A DNA stretch of 64,000 nt from Oscillospiraceae bacterium. GTDB taxonomy: Bacteria > Bacillota > Clostridia > Oscillospirales > Acutalibacteraceae. Under the pieces are notes generated by a model. The model was given only the letters and a program-made list of their open reading frames with translations. It was not told where the DNA came from and did not search any database. Below, piece by piece: positions 1 to 8,734 of this stretch. The translations under genes were made by a program, and so were the position numbers. The first letter of the stretch is position 1; each line of letters starts with the position of its first letter. The stretch spans positions 164,536 through 228,535 of the forward strand of contig JAAYOC010000017.1 in NCBI GenBank assembly GCA_012520505.1, given 5' to 3'.

Positions 1-201
1 AAATTCTTTACCAAACTTTATAAATTCCTTATCTTTTGATCCTCTAAAAGAGCGACAACCGGTAAAAAGCCATAAGCTTTCAAGTAAATTTGTTTTTCCT
101 TGTGCATTTTCTCCATAAATTATGTTTACTCCATCACAAGGATTAATTTCCATATTCTCTATATTTCTAAAATTTTGAATTTTTAGAGAATTTACTATCA
201 T
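1..201 (-). CDS. recF: RecF recombination/replication-repair ATPase, N-terminal part (cut by window edge)
   Basis: The first 67 codons are visible; the rest lies outside the window. The start reads MIVNSLKIQNFRNIE, the usual RecF opening, and a Walker A motif GENAQGKTN follows at about residues 31-39. RecF is an SMC-like ATPase that loads RecA at single-strand gaps with RecO and RecR. The ATG overlaps the TGA of the upstream S4-domain gene in the four-base form ATGA, so the two are translationally coupled. Position after dnaA-dnaN-yaaA is the standard Firmicutes order. Truncation is caused by the window edge, not by mutation. Confidence 0.95.
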   Translation of the reverse strand, partial: MIVNSLKIQNFRNIENMEINPCDGVNIIYGENAQGKTNLLESLWLFTGCRSFRGSKDKEFIKFGKEF

Positions 202-446
202 TTATTTTTTACCTCAAAAATTTCTCTTTCAAAAGAAAATACATCTCCATCGCGTAGTTTTTTGCCACGCATTGTACACACTTCTTTATTTACAAAAATT
301 AAACCTTCATTTATAAGCATTTTTGCTTCTCCTCCGGTTCCAACAATTCCTGCAAATTTAAGTGCACTATCAAGAGTTATAAAATCAGAATTAATAAAAA
401 GAGGTTTTTTTTCTTTAATTACAGCTTTAATTTTTTTAATTTTCAT
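198..446 (-). CDS. yaaA: YaaA-type S4 RNA-binding domain protein
   Basis: An 82-residue protein with a single S4-like fold: the segment around residues 24-62 (LDSALKFAGIVGTGGEAKMLI, then a G-x-I-x-V-N-x-E pattern) matches small S4 proteins encoded between dnaN and recF in Firmicutes. These are thought to bind structured RNA; the exact role is not established. The gene starts 11 bases inside the end of dnaN and its stop overlaps the recF start, so dnaN-yaaA-recF is one tightly packed operon. Confidence 0.9.
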   Translation of the reverse strand: MKIKKIKAVIKEKKPLFINSDFITLDSALKFAGIVGTGGEAKMLINEGLIFVNKEVCTMRGKKLRDGDVFSFEREIFEVKNK

Positions 447-1542
447 TTTTAAGTCTCACTGGAAGTACTAAAAATAAAAAATTATCTCCTTCTGGCGGAA
501 CTATTGTAATTGGTGATAAAGAACCATTAAGATTTATTTTCACATTTTCAATATTACATGCTTTAAGTGCATCAAGAAGAAAAATATTATTAAATCCGAT
601 TTCTACTCTATTTCCTTCTGTTTGACATGGAATTCTATCTGTTGCTGTACCAAGAGATGTAATAGTTGAAATTCTTATAATATTTTCATCAAAAACACAA
701 CGCAAAGGACTTTTTACTCTATCTGTGATAAGAAGAGAGGTTCTTTCAATACTGTCCATAAACAATTTAGTATTCACTTTTACTTCAGTTGTAAGACTTT
801 TTGGAATTGCAGAATTATAATCAAGAAATTCTCCATCAAGAAGTCTTGAAATAATTTTATAATTTTCAATTTCAAAAAGAATATGACGTTTTGCAATATT
901 CATAGATACAACATCTGTGTTATCTACAAGTTTTAATACTTCGTTAAGTGTTTTTGCAGGAACAATAAATGATATTTCTTCTCCTGTATACTTAATATTT
1001 TCTTTTCTAATTGCAAGACGAAATCCATCAACAGCAATAAGTTTAATTTCTCCATTTTTTATTTCAAATTTTATGCCTGTATGAACTATTTTCGCATCAT
1101 TTTTCGAAACAGCAAAATTTGTTTGACGAATCATTTCACGAAGAATTTCACTTTCTACTATAATTGGATATCCTCCGGTTACTGTTGGTGTTTCCGGATA
1201 TTCTTCTGCAGCAATTCCTACTATTTTATATTTAACATCACCACTTCTTATAATACAAAGTTGTCTTTCATCTGCTTCAATATGAACTATTTCAGATGGA
1301 AGCTTACGAAGAATATCACAAAGAATTCTTGCATTAAGAATGATTGCTCCTTCTTTTTCTATTTTTGCATCAATAGATGTATCTATTCCTACTTCAAGGT
1401 CATAACCTGTCAGCATTAGTTTGTTTCCTAACGCTTTCATATATATACCTTCAATTGCTGGAATTGATGTTTTAGTAGAAACTACTCTTTGAACATTTTG
1501 ACAAGCTTCACTAAGTAGTTCTGTGTTACAAATTATTTTCAT
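436..1542 (-). CDS. dnaN: DNA polymerase III sliding clamp (beta subunit)
   Basis: A 368-residue protein of normal beta-clamp length with the three repeated clamp domains. Landmarks are the start MKIICNTELLSEACQ, the central segment FAVSKNDAKIVHTGIKFE and the C-terminal PVRL close to the end (LVLPVRLKNEN), part of the hydrophobic partner-binding cleft. It tethers the replicative polymerase to DNA. I chose the ATG at 1542 rather than 1557 because the earlier ATG overlaps the Shine-Dalgarno GGAGG, which sits 8 bases before 1542. The gene follows dnaA across the putative origin. Confidence 0.97.
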   Translation of the reverse strand: MKIICNTELLSEACQNVQRVVSTKTSIPAIEGIYMKALGNKLMLTGYDLEVGIDTSIDAKIEKEGAIILNARILCDILRKLPSEIVHIEADERQLCIIRSGDVKYKIVGIAAEEYPETPTVTGGYPIIVESEILREMIRQTNFAVSKNDAKIVHTGIKFEIKNGEIKLIAVDGFRLAIRKENIKYTGEEISFIVPAKTLNEVLKLVDNTDVVSMNIAKRHILFEIENYKIISRLLDGEFLDYNSAIPKSLTTEVKVNTKLFMDSIERTSLLITDRVKSPLRCVFDENIIRISTITSLGTATDRIPCQTEGNRVEIGFNNIFLLDALKACNIENVKINLNGSLSPITIVPPEGDNFLFLVLPVRLKNEN

Positions 1543-1760
1543 TATTAGTACCTCCAAAATTATAGAAAATTGTTAAAATATTTTAGAATTATTAGTAGAG
1601 AGTGTGTAAAACTCTTAAAAGTGTTAAAAGGTTATTGTTTATGCAAAAATTGAGATAAAGTTTTTATTTTTTATTTGTGTAAAAATTGTGTAAAAAAATA
1701 AAAAGATTACTTTAATTTGTAAAAGTGTTGAAAAGTAGTTGTTAACTTTTGAAAAAAATG
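1543..1760. other. putative chromosomal origin (oriC) between dnaA and dnaN
   Basis: This AT-rich gap between dnaA and dnaN holds three copies of the 9-mer TGTGTAAAA at 1603-1611, 1676-1684 and 1687-1695. The reverse complement TTTTACACA differs by one base from the TTATNCACA DnaA-box consensus. The copies share one orientation and flank a T-rich stretch (about 1658-1676) that could be the unwinding element. Related GTGTTAAAAG and GTGTTGAAAAG words also occur. Position and content match bipartite Firmicutes origins, but no box is a perfect consensus match. Confidence 0.7.
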
Positions 1761-3095
1761 TTAAAAATTTAAATTATCAGCGTTTATATTATTTATTATG
1801 CTTTGAATTGTAGATTTGACTGAAGAATAAGTTTCCATATCTTTTTCTATTTCATTTATTCCATAAATAACAGTCGAATGATGTTTACCACCAAATTCTT
1901 CTCCTATTTTTTCCATTGAAAGATTTGTTATTTCACGAATTACATACATTGCAGCTTGACGAGCTTTAGAAATATTTGCATTTCTTTTTTTAGAAAGAAT
2001 ATTATCTACTGATACGCCATATGATCTAGCAACTTCACTTAATATTTTTTCAATTGTAACTTGAATTGGTTGTTCATTTGAAATAATGTCATTAGTCGCT
2101 TTTTTTGCAATTATTACCGTAGGTTCATGTCCACTTATTGTACAAAGAGCATTAATTTTTTTGACAGTTCCTTCAAGTTGACGAACGTTACTTTTAATAT
2201 TTTCCGCTATAAATTGAACTACATCGTCTGGTAGATAAAGATTAAGCATTTCTGCTTTTTTCTTAATGATTGCCATTCTGGTTTCAATTGAAGGAGGTTG
2301 AATATCGACCATAAGACCACTTTCAAAACGAGATTTTAATCTCTCTTCAAGAAGAGTAATATCTTTTGGTGGTCTATCTGATGAAATAACAATTTGTTTT
2401 TTATCATCCTTTAAAGCATTAAAAGTATGAAAAAATTCTTCTTGTGTTGTAGTTTTTCCTGCAATAAATTGAACATCATCAATAATGAGAATATCTGCTT
2501 TCCTATATTTGTTATGAAAAGCATGCATTGAATTTTTTTGAATATTTTCAACTATTTCGTTTGTAAAATCATCTCCACTTAAAAATGCAATTTTTGTATT
2601 TGCATCATTTTTCCTTATCTCATGAGCAATAGATTTAAGAAGATGCGTTTTTCCAATGCCAGGAGGACCATAAATAAAAAGAGGATTGTAAGCTTCACCT
2701 GGTGTAGCAGCAACTGCTCGAGCGGCATTATGTGCTAAATCATTAGATGGACCAACTATGAAAGATTCAAAAGTTAGTTCATGATTATAATAATTTTTAA
2801 AGTTTTCTTCTAAATTTTTACGAACAGTCTCTTTGTTTTCTTTAGTTGGTAAATTTTCATAAACTATTTCTATTTCAACTTCGAAACCAATTGTTTCTTT
2901 AAAAGCCTCATTTAGAAGATCCATAAATTTAGTTCTTACAATGTTTGCTTTAAATTCACTAGTCAATAAAACAATTTTGTTATTTTCAAAAGAAATCATT
3001 GTAAGAGGGTCAAGCCACAAAGAATAGATGGTGTCTGTAACTTTAGATTTACAATACTCTTTTACTAGTGTCCATACTTCTGAATAGGACTCCAT
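1761..3095 (-). CDS. dnaA: Chromosomal replication initiator DnaA
   Basis: A 444-residue protein with all DnaA domains. The N-terminal oligomerisation domain spans about 1-80, followed by a short linker. The AAA+ domain has Walker A GPPGIGKT at 143-150 and Walker B with IIDD at 204-207. The C-terminal domain carries the DnaA signature GGKHHSTV for DNA-box recognition. It melts the origin and loads the helicase. It is transcribed away from rpmH and is followed by the putative origin and dnaN, the ancestral Firmicutes arrangement. Confidence 0.98.
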   Translation of the reverse strand: MESYSEVWTLVKEYCKSKVTDTIYSLWLDPLTMISFENNKIVLLTSEFKANIVRTKFMDLLNEAFKETIGFEVEIEIVYENLPTKENKETVRKNLEENFKNYYNHELTFESFIVGPSNDLAHNAARAVAATPGEAYNPLFIYGPPGIGKTHLLKSIAHEIRKNDANTKIAFLSGDDFTNEIVENIQKNSMHAFHNKYRKADILIIDDVQFIAGKTTTQEEFFHTFNALKDDKKQIVISSDRPPKDITLLEERLKSRFESGLMVDIQPPSIETRMAIIKKKAEMLNLYLPDDVVQFIAENIKSNVRQLEGTVKKINALCTISGHEPTVIIAKKATNDIISNEQPIQVTIEKILSEVARSYGVSVDNILSKKRNANISKARQAAMYVIREITNLSMEKIGEEFGGKHHSTVIYGINEIEKDMETYSSVKSTIQSIINNINADNLNF

Positions 3096-3339
3096 AAAGT
3101 CTCTCCTCTCGTGATGTTTATGTTAATTAGCTATTTAAAGAAATTATAAGGTAAAACTATAAAATAGCTATGAATTTTGAACATATTTTTAGAGCAATTT
3201 TAAGTGCATTTCCAGAACATATATTAATTTATATAATAATACATATTAACTACAAAATTCTATCATAATAGCGCCAAGTTTTCAACAATAAATGGGAACA
3301 TTGTTGATAAGAATATGTAATGTTACCGGAACATAATTC
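3096..3339. promoter_or_regulatory. dnaA-rpmH divergent intergenic region with DnaA-box-like inverted repeat
   Basis: An AT-rich divergent gap. An inverted repeat CAACAAT / ATTGTTG separated by ten bases lies near 3283-3306. The right side continues into TGTTGATAA at 3302-3310, whose reverse complement TTATCAACA is one base from TTATCCACA; the left side is preceded by TTTTCAACA, a weaker match. It is plausibly the second DnaA-binding cluster of a bipartite origin, or a site where DnaA controls its own promoter. The dnaA promoter must lie here, but I could not fix its -35 and -10. Confidence 0.45.
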
Positions 3340-3369
3340 TTGACATTATTATATCGATTATTATATAAT
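3340..3369 (+). promoter_or_regulatory. rpmH promoter
   Basis: TTGACA at 3340-3345 and TATAAT at 3364-3369 with an 18-base spacer form a near-consensus vegetative sigma-A promoter. It reads into rpmH, leaving a leader of about 30 bases with the strong ribosome site ACGGAGGG. Confidence 0.8.
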
Positions 3370-3407
3370 AACCCTCTGCAAGTTGTAATTGAACGGAGGG
3401 AAATGAT

Positions 3408-3542
3408 ATGAAAAGAACATTCCAGCCTAAAAAACGTAAAAGAGCTAAAGTTCATGGATTTAGAAAAAGAATGTCTGATAGAAATGGACGTAAAATTCTT
3501 AGCCGTCGCAGAGCGAAGGGAAGAAAAAATCTTACTGCATAA
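3408..3542 (+). CDS. rpmH: 50S ribosomal protein L34
   Basis: A 44-residue very basic protein, [18 protein letters not shown] and ending in [10 protein letters not shown], the invariant L34 pattern. GGAGGG lies a few bases before the ATG. It is a structural protein of the large ribosomal subunit. As in nearly all Firmicutes it is divergent from dnaA and heads the rpmH-rnpA-yidD-yidC-jag operon under a strong promoter. Confidence 0.98.
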   Translation: MKRTFQPKKRKRAKVHGFRKRMSDRNGRKILSRRRAKGRKNLTA

Positions 3543-3558
3543 ATAGAGGACGATTATC

Positions 3559-3900
3559 TTGTCTAAAGTAGTAATAATAAACAAGAACAACGACTTTAAA
3601 AGACTTTATAAAAGAGGTAATGTTTATACGAATCCTGCACTAGTTACATATATAATGAGAAACAGTGCGGGAGTTTGTCGTGTAGGAATAACATCTAGCA
3701 AAAAAATAGGTAATGCAGTACAAAGAAATAGATCTAGAAGAGTTGTAAGGGCAGCTTTCCATGAAATTAATAAAACATATGCAACAAAACTCAAAGGTTA
3801 TGATATAATCTTTGTATGCAGAGTAAAGACACGCTTTAAAAAAAGTACAGAAATTGAAAAAATAATAGTTTCTCATCTAAGAGAAGCAAAAATAATTTAA
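3559..3900 (+). CDS. rnpA: Ribonuclease P protein component
   Basis: A 113-residue basic protein. It contains the RnpA RNR-type motif [13 protein letters not shown] at about residues 54-66 and an N-terminal phenylalanine/arginine segment typical of the family. It binds the RNase P RNA and helps recognise the leader of precursor tRNAs during 5' maturation. The start codon is TTG at 3559, preceded by AGAGG nine bases upstream; no ATG or GTG in frame is better placed. It follows rpmH by 16 bases and ends one base before yidD. Confidence 0.95.
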   Translation: MSKVVIINKNNDFKRLYKRGNVYTNPALVTYIMRNSAGVCRVGITSSKKIGNAVQRNRSRRVVRAAFHEINKTYATKLKGYDIIFVCRVKTRFKKSTEIEKIIVSHLREAKII

Positions 3901-3901
3901 T

Positions 3902-4120
3902 ATGAAGACATTATTAATCAATTCGATTAAGTTTTATAGAAAATATATATCGCCAAGGTTTCCAACAATGTGCAAATTTTATCCAACATGTTCGGAATAC
4001 GGAATTATTGCAATTGAAAGGTTTGGACCGCTTAAAGGTTCTTTTCTTACACTTTGGCGTGTTATAAGGTGCAGTCCTTTGACTTCTGGCGGATATGATC
4101 CTGTTCCAGAGAAAAAATAA
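3902..4120 (+). CDS. yidD: Membrane protein insertion efficiency factor YidD
   Basis: A 72-residue protein with the YidD hallmark: [10 protein letters not shown] near the N-terminus, then [12 protein letters not shown] with two conserved cysteines, and [13 protein letters not shown] near the end. It is a small amphipathic membrane-associated protein that assists YidC. It begins one base after rnpA and is followed by yidC, the conserved order. Confidence 0.96.
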   Translation: MKTLLINSIKFYRKYISPRFPTMCKFYPTCSEYGIIAIERFGPLKGSFLTLWRVIRCSPLTSGGYDPVPEKK

Positions 4121-4141
4121 CGTATAAAATGAGGTAAATAC

Positions 4142-5095
4142 ATGCAGTGGATATATGACATTTTATCTTATCCTTTTGGATGGATACTGTGGTTACTTTA
4201 TCAGGTGTTTGGCAATAATTATGCTTTTGCACTTATTGCGTTTACTGTACTTACTAAAATTTTACTATTACCTACATCAATAAGTACACAGAAAAATCAA
4301 GCTAAATCATTTCGAACTAGGGCAAAAATTGAAAAAATACGCAAAAAATATGCCGGAGATCAAGCTAAACTGAATGAGGAGCTTCAGGCATTTTATCAAA
4401 AAGAAGGATATGGCTCGATGACAGCAGGTTGCGGTACCCTGCTCATTCAAATGCCTATTATTATGGGCCTTTATGGTGCTATTTATAAACCATTATCTTA
4501 TATTCTTCGCTTAGATAAAGAAACTGTAGCAATACTTACTGAAAAGGTTAAAGAATTAAATTTAGTTGGGAAAAACGTAAGACTTTCGGAAATGGGAGTT
4601 TTGTCAAATGTTGATGTTTTAGAGGAAGCTTTGCCGGAAATTCCAGCGAAAGTGTTTGCAAAGATTTCTGCTTTTGATTTTACAATCTTGGGGTTTGATT
4701 TAGGCGCAATTCCAAAGCAGTCAATGGATATTTATGGAAAAAAGATTTTAATGGTTCCATTATTTGCTTTTGCTGCTGCAATGCTTACTTCAATTTATAG
4801 CTTTTTTAGAACAAAAACACAGACCACAGACCCTACATCTAAAATGTCTATGGGAGGTATGTTGTTATTTATGCCTTTCATGTCTCTTTTGCTTGCTTAT
4901 GGATTTCCAATCGGTATAGGTATTTATTGGGGTTTAAACAGTTTTTTAGCTTTTATTCAAATGATTATTTTGAATAAAATTTATGAACCAAAGAAAGTGA
5001 TTGCAAAGATGATGGTTGAAGAAACTGTTTTCCGTCGCTCAAAAGAAGAGGCTGTAAAAGTTAATACAAAACTTTTACGAGAAAATAAAATTTAA
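4142..5095 (+). CDS. yidC: Membrane protein insertase YidC/Oxa1
   Basis: A 317-residue polytopic membrane protein of the short Gram-positive type, lacking the large periplasmic domain of proteobacterial YidC. Hydrophobic segments are visible near residues 5-45, 85-115, 180-215 and 235-280, with a basic cytoplasmic hairpin (KIEKIRKKYAGDQAKLNEE) after the first. The family inserts membrane proteins alone or with SecYEG. There is no lipobox cysteine at the N-terminus, unlike many Bacillus SpoIIIJ/YqjG lipoproteins. The central loop between segments (about residues 125-185) is rather long. Confidence 0.95.
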   Translation: MQWIYDILSYPFGWILWLLYQVFGNNYAFALIAFTVLTKILLLPTSISTQKNQAKSFRTRAKIEKIRKKYAGDQAKLNEELQAFYQKEGYGSMTAGCGTLLIQMPIIMGLYGAIYKPLSYILRLDKETVAILTEKVKELNLVGKNVRLSEMGVLSNVDVLEEALPEIPAKVFAKISAFDFTILGFDLGAIPKQSMDIYGKKILMVPLFAFAAAMLTSIYSFFRTKTQTTDPTSKMSMGGMLLFMPFMSLLLAYGFPIGIGIYWGLNSFLAFIQMIILNKIYEPKKVIAKMMVEETVFRRSKEEAVKVNTKLLRENKI

Positions 5096-5117
5096 AAAGA
5101 AATAACTGTTGAAATCA

Positions 5118-5156
5118 AAACCGCCGCATTGTATAGATATGCGACGGTTTTTTGAT
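5118..5156 (+). terminator. Hairpin with U-tract between yidC and jag
   Basis: CCGCCGCA pairs with TGCGACGG (seven of eight pairs) around an 11-base loop and is followed by TTTTTT. It is a plausible intrinsic terminator or attenuator that reduces read-through from the rpmH operon into jag. Confidence 0.6.
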
Positions 5157-5192
5157 AAAAAGTACGGACATGCGTACAATGGAGGAAGAAAG

Positions 5193-6203
5193 ATGATAAA
5201 AGAAGCAGTAGCTTTTGGCGCAACAATAGAAGAGGCGCAACAAGCAGCATTGGAAGAACTAGCAGCTCCAATGAGTGCAGAAGTTAAATTTGAAGTGATT
5301 ACAATGCCGGAAAAAAAGGTGTTTGGTCTTTTTGGAGGAAAACAAGCAGAAGTTCGAGCTTATTACGAAGCGCCGGATAAACCAGAAGCTGACAAAGAAA
5401 AGAAAGAACAAACAAAAGTTAAAAAGGAAGTAAAGGAAGAAGTAAAGAAAAAAACAAAAAGGGAAATAAAAGAAGAGATAAAAGAAACATCTAAAACAGA
5501 AAAAATAAAAGAAGATAAGAAAAAAGAAACCTCTATAGAAGTTTCGTCATTGGAAATTATTTCAATTGAAGAATGTCCACCATCAATCAAAAAGGCATAT
5601 GATTATGTGAAAGCAATTACTTCTGGCATAGGTGTACCAAATGTAAATATTGAAATTAAAAGAAGAGGAATGGATTATTTCTTTAATATTACGTCGGAAG
5701 AAGATTATAGTATTTTAATTGGAAGACGTGGCGAAACACTTGATTCAATACAGTATTTGACACGTCTTGCTGCAAACAGAGGAAAAATGGAAAATGAATT
5801 TTCAAAAATTTCAATTAATATAGGAAATTACAGAGAAAAACGAGAAGGTACATTAAAAGATATTGCAAAACGTACAGCTGTTAAGGTTAAAAGATATGGA
5901 CGATCAATTGCTCTCGATCCAATGAATCCGTTTGAACGTAGAATTATTCATACAGAAGTCGCAACCATTGAAGATGTGGTTTCATACTCAGTGGGTGCAA
6001 ATGCTGATAGAAAAGTAATTATTGCTTTAGAAGAAGGTGTAAAGGCTTCCAACAATCCTGGTAAAGGCGGAAATCGCGGGTATGACGGGAAAGATAGAGA
6101 TTCTCGTGAAGAGAATGCAGTTGAAGAAACTCCATCAAGAGCTCCACGTTCGGATGCTGAAGGTCTTTCTCGTTATGGAAAGATTGTGCCAAAAGAAGAG
6201 TAA
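5193..6203 (+). CDS. jag: RNA-binding protein KhpB/Jag (Jag_N, KH, R3H)
   Basis: A 336-residue protein with the full Jag architecture. The N-terminal Jag_N domain (about 1-55) contains KKVFGLFGGKQAEV. A lysine/glutamate-rich linker follows at about 60-115, then a KH domain with the GRRGETLDSIQYL loop and an R3H domain with ERRIIHTEVA. KhpB binds RNA, usually with KhpA, and influences cell elongation and division in Firmicutes. I start it at 5193, where GGAGG lies upstream; an upstream in-frame ATG at 5109 would run through the preceding hairpin. The tail is rich in Gly and Arg. Confidence 0.93.
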   Translation: MIKEAVAFGATIEEAQQAALEELAAPMSAEVKFEVITMPEKKVFGLFGGKQAEVRAYYEAPDKPEADKEKKEQTKVKKEVKEEVKKKTKREIKEEIKETSKTEKIKEDKKKETSIEVSSLEIISIEECPPSIKKAYDYVKAITSGIGVPNVNIEIKRRGMDYFFNITSEEDYSILIGRRGETLDSIQYLTRLAANRGKMENEFSKISINIGNYREKREGTLKDIAKRTAVKVKRYGRSIALDPMNPFERRIIHTEVATIEDVVSYSVGANADRKVIIALEEGVKASNNPGKGGNRGYDGKDRDSREENAVEETPSRAPRSDAEGLSRYGKIVPKEE

Positions 6204-6467
6204 TTGGGAAAAAGTTATTTGACGTATTGTAGAAAAAATAAATTATTAGCAAATAGAATAAAAAAATAAAAAAATAAAACAATAAAATAAAACAAAGAAC
6301 CCTAGGTTACTTGAACTGATTCCTTTAAAGTTAGACCTAAATCTAACAGTTGGGGAGGTTTATGTTCTAACCCTAGGGTTTTGGTTTATTAATTTATTTG
6401 GCTTATTTGCCTTTCATATTATTATCTAAATGCGTTTTTACTTAAATATGTTCCTCAATTTACTAAA
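6204..6467. repeat. Convergent jag/serS gap with palindromic repeat copy A nested in a CCTAGG-stem terminator
   Basis: The gap contains an A-rich low-complexity run (6240-6295), then an outer hairpin AACCCTAGG (6298-6306) with CCTAGGGTT (6372-6380) followed by TTTT. Inside lies a second palindrome at about 6319-6362 with GTTAGA/TCTAAC arms. Read on the minus strand, its core AACTGTTAGATTTA, then GTCTAACTTT, is nearly identical to the repeats at 15490 and 60381; the distal arm has diverged. It lies about 106 bases downstream of serS, in serS orientation. The outer hairpin probably terminates both genes. Confidence 0.65.
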
Positions 6468-7754
6468 TTACTTAGTTGGAACAAGATTATCTTTTCCACC
6501 CATGTATACTCTAAGTGGTTTTGGAATATTTACGCTTCCGTCTGCTTGAAGATTGTTTTCAAGGAAAGCTATAAGCATTCTTGGTGGAGCGACAACAGTA
6601 TTGTTAAGAGTGTGAGCAAAATAATTGCCGTTCTCACCTTTAATTCTAATTCGAAGCCTTCTGGCTTGTGCGTCTGAAAGATTTGAGCAAGAACCAACTT
6701 CAAAGTATTTCTTTTGGCGTGGCGACCAAGCTTCAACGTCAATGGATTTAACTTTAAGGTCAGCAAGGTCACCGGAGCAACATTCAAGGGTTCTTACAGG
6801 GATATCAAGAGTTCGGAAGAAATCAACTGTATTTTGCCAAAGTTTATCAAACCACATTTTTGAATCTTCCGGTTTACAAACGACTATCATTTCTTGCTTT
6901 TCAAATTGATGAATTCTGTAAACCCCTCGTTCCTCTATTCCGTGCGCTCCTTTTTCTTTTCTAAAGCAAGGAGAATAAGAAGTGAGAGTTTGTGGAAGGT
7001 CTTCTTCATTTGTAAATGTGTCAATAAATTTACCAATCATTGAATGTTCTGATGTTCCGATAAGATAAAGGTCTTCACCTTCAATTTTGTACATCATAGC
7101 ATCCATTTCAGCAAAGCTCATAACACCTTCAACTACAGCACTTCTAATCATAAAAGGAGGAATATAGTATGTAAAACCTCTATCTATCATGAAATCTCTT
7201 GCATAAGTGAGAATTGCTGAATGAAGTCTTGCTATATCGCCCATTAAATAGTAAAAGCCGCTACCTGCAACTCTACCTGCAGCATCGAGGTCAATACCAT
7301 TGAACGAAGCCATGATATCTGTATGGTAAGGAATTTCGTATTCCGGAACAACAGGGTCGCCAAATTTTTCTATTTCAACATTTTCACTATCATCTTTCCC
7401 TATTGGAACAGAAGGATCAATGATGTTTGGAAGAATCATCATTATTTGTGTTACTCTTTCAGTAACTTTCGCATTTTCTTTTTCAATTTTTTCCAGTTCT
7501 TTCGCTTGAGCAGTTACTTGTTCACGAAGAGCCATTCCCTCTTCTTTTTTTCCATGTGCCATAAGATTACCAATCTCTTTTGAGAGCGAATTCCTATTTG
7601 CACGAAGCTCATCAGCTCTAACCTGAGTACTTCTTCTTTTTTCATCAAGAGCTATAACTTCATCTACTAAAGGAAGCTTGTCATCTTGAAATTTTTTTCG
7701 TATATTTTCTTTTACAATGTCGGGATTTTCCCTGACAAATTTAATATCTAGCAT
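6468..7754 (-). CDS. serS: Seryl-tRNA synthetase
   Basis: A 428-residue class II synthetase. The N-terminal coiled-coil tRNA-binding arm covers about 25-110 (charged heptads such as QVTAQAKELEKIEKENAKV). Catalytic motif 2 reads FRKEKGAHG and motif 3 lies near the C-terminus (PPRMLIAFLENN). It charges tRNA-Ser and the tRNA-Sec precursor. Here it lies directly downstream of parB on the minus strand. The 112 bases upstream contain no T-box, so tRNA-responsive control is not evident. Confidence 0.97.
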   Translation of the reverse strand: MLDIKFVRENPDIVKENIRKKFQDDKLPLVDEVIALDEKRRSTQVRADELRANRNSLSKEIGNLMAHGKKEEGMALREQVTAQAKELEKIEKENAKVTERVTQIMMILPNIIDPSVPIGKDDSENVEIEKFGDPVVPEYEIPYHTDIMASFNGIDLDAAGRVAGSGFYYLMGDIARLHSAILTYARDFMIDRGFTYYIPPFMIRSAVVEGVMSFAEMDAMMYKIEGEDLYLIGTSEHSMIGKFIDTFTNEEDLPQTLTSYSPCFRKEKGAHGIEERGVYRIHQFEKQEMIVVCKPEDSKMWFDKLWQNTVDFFRTLDIPVRTLECCSGDLADLKVKSIDVEAWSPRQKKYFEVGSCSNLSDAQARRLRIRIKGENGNYFAHTLNNTVVAPPRMLIAFLENNLQADGSVNIPKPLRVYMGGKDNLVPTK

Positions 7755-7866
7755 TTAGATTCTCCTTCTTATATCTAATTGCTTTGTTCTTTTGCAATGT
7801 TTTTAGTGTTTTATCATTCTTATTTGTTTTTATATTTTTGAAATGTTTTCTATGGCGATTTAGTTT

Positions 7867-8730
7867 TTATTCTACATCCAATTGTTTTGCAAGTTGTGCA
7901 AGGTCTTCTTTTCCAAAAAATTCAAGTTCAATTGTGCCGCCCGTTTTAGTAACAACAACTCGTACTTTTCTACCAAGAGTTTCCGTAAGTGCAAGTTCAA
8001 CTTCATCATAAAAAGTATCTCTACCTGCTTTAAGTCTAGGCTTTTTAGGAGTAGTTGGTGTAGGATTTGACAGTTTTGCAAGTTTTTCTACATCACGTAC
8101 AGAAAGATCTCTTTTTAGGATATCTTCAGCTGTTTTAAGCATTTCTTTTTTATTTTCAAAACTTAAAAGAGCTCTTGCGTGACCGGCAGAAATCTTGCCA
8201 TCCCTTGTAATATCAAGGATTTTTTCAGGAAGAGCTAAAAGTCGAAGAGAATTTGCGATTGCTGAACGAGAACGTCCTATTCTTGCGGCTGCTTCTTCTT
8301 GGGTTAGGTTATATCTTTCAATGAGAAGATTAAGTCCTTCGGCTTCTTCAATTGGATTAAGGTCTTCACGTTGCAAGTTTTCAATGAGTGAAATTTCCAT
8401 TGCTTGCTCATCAGACATTTCTTTTATTACAACAGGAACTTCAGTAAGTCCTGCCATACGTGAGGCTCTCCATCTGCGTTCGCCGGCAACGAGTTGGTAA
8501 CTACCATCTGTCATAGGACGAACTAGAAGTGGCTGAAGTACGCCGTTTCTTTCAATACTTGTAGCAAGTTCAGCTAAAGACTTTTGGTCAAAAGTCTTTC
8601 TTGGTTGCTCTTTATTTGGTTCAATATCATTTAGTTTAAGTTTAACAGAAGCTCCTGTTGTTATATCGTCTACTGCGTTGTCAGTAAATAAAGCATCAAG
8701 ACCTCTACCAAGACCACCTTTTTTAGCCAT
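7867..8730 (-). CDS. parB: Chromosome-partitioning protein ParB (Spo0J)
   Basis: A 287-residue CTPase/DNA clamp. The CTP-binding box II motif GERRWRAS is at residues 83-90. It is followed by the helix-turn-helix region for parS binding (EAAARIGRSRSAIANSLRLL) and a C-terminal dimerisation segment. ParB loads at parS, spreads by sliding, and recruits SMC to the origin; an smc gene is in this window. It begins 4 bases after the end of parA, forming the usual parAB pair, and two perfect parS sites lie within 3 kb. Confidence 0.96.
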   Translation of the reverse strand: MAKKGGLGRGLDALFTDNAVDDITTGASVKLKLNDIEPNKEQPRKTFDQKSLAELATSIERNGVLQPLLVRPMTDGSYQLVAGERRWRASRMAGLTEVPVVIKEMSDEQAMEISLIENLQREDLNPIEEAEGLNLLIERYNLTQEEAAARIGRSRSAIANSLRLLALPEKILDITRDGKISAGHARALLSFENKKEMLKTAEDILKRDLSVRDVEKLAKLSNPTPTTPKKPRLKAGRDTFYDEVELALTETLGRKVRVVVTKTGGTIELEFFGKEDLAQLAKQLDVE

Positions 8731-8734
8731 ATCA

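Noticed and set aside
5109..5192. N-terminal extension of Jag
   Set aside because: It would be translated through the yidC-jag terminator hairpin, lacks a ribosome site, and is not part of the Jag_N domain.
5363..5590. Minus-strand frame opposite the jag linker (Ser/Phe-rich)
   Set aside because: Shadow of the Lys/Glu-rich linker on the other strand.
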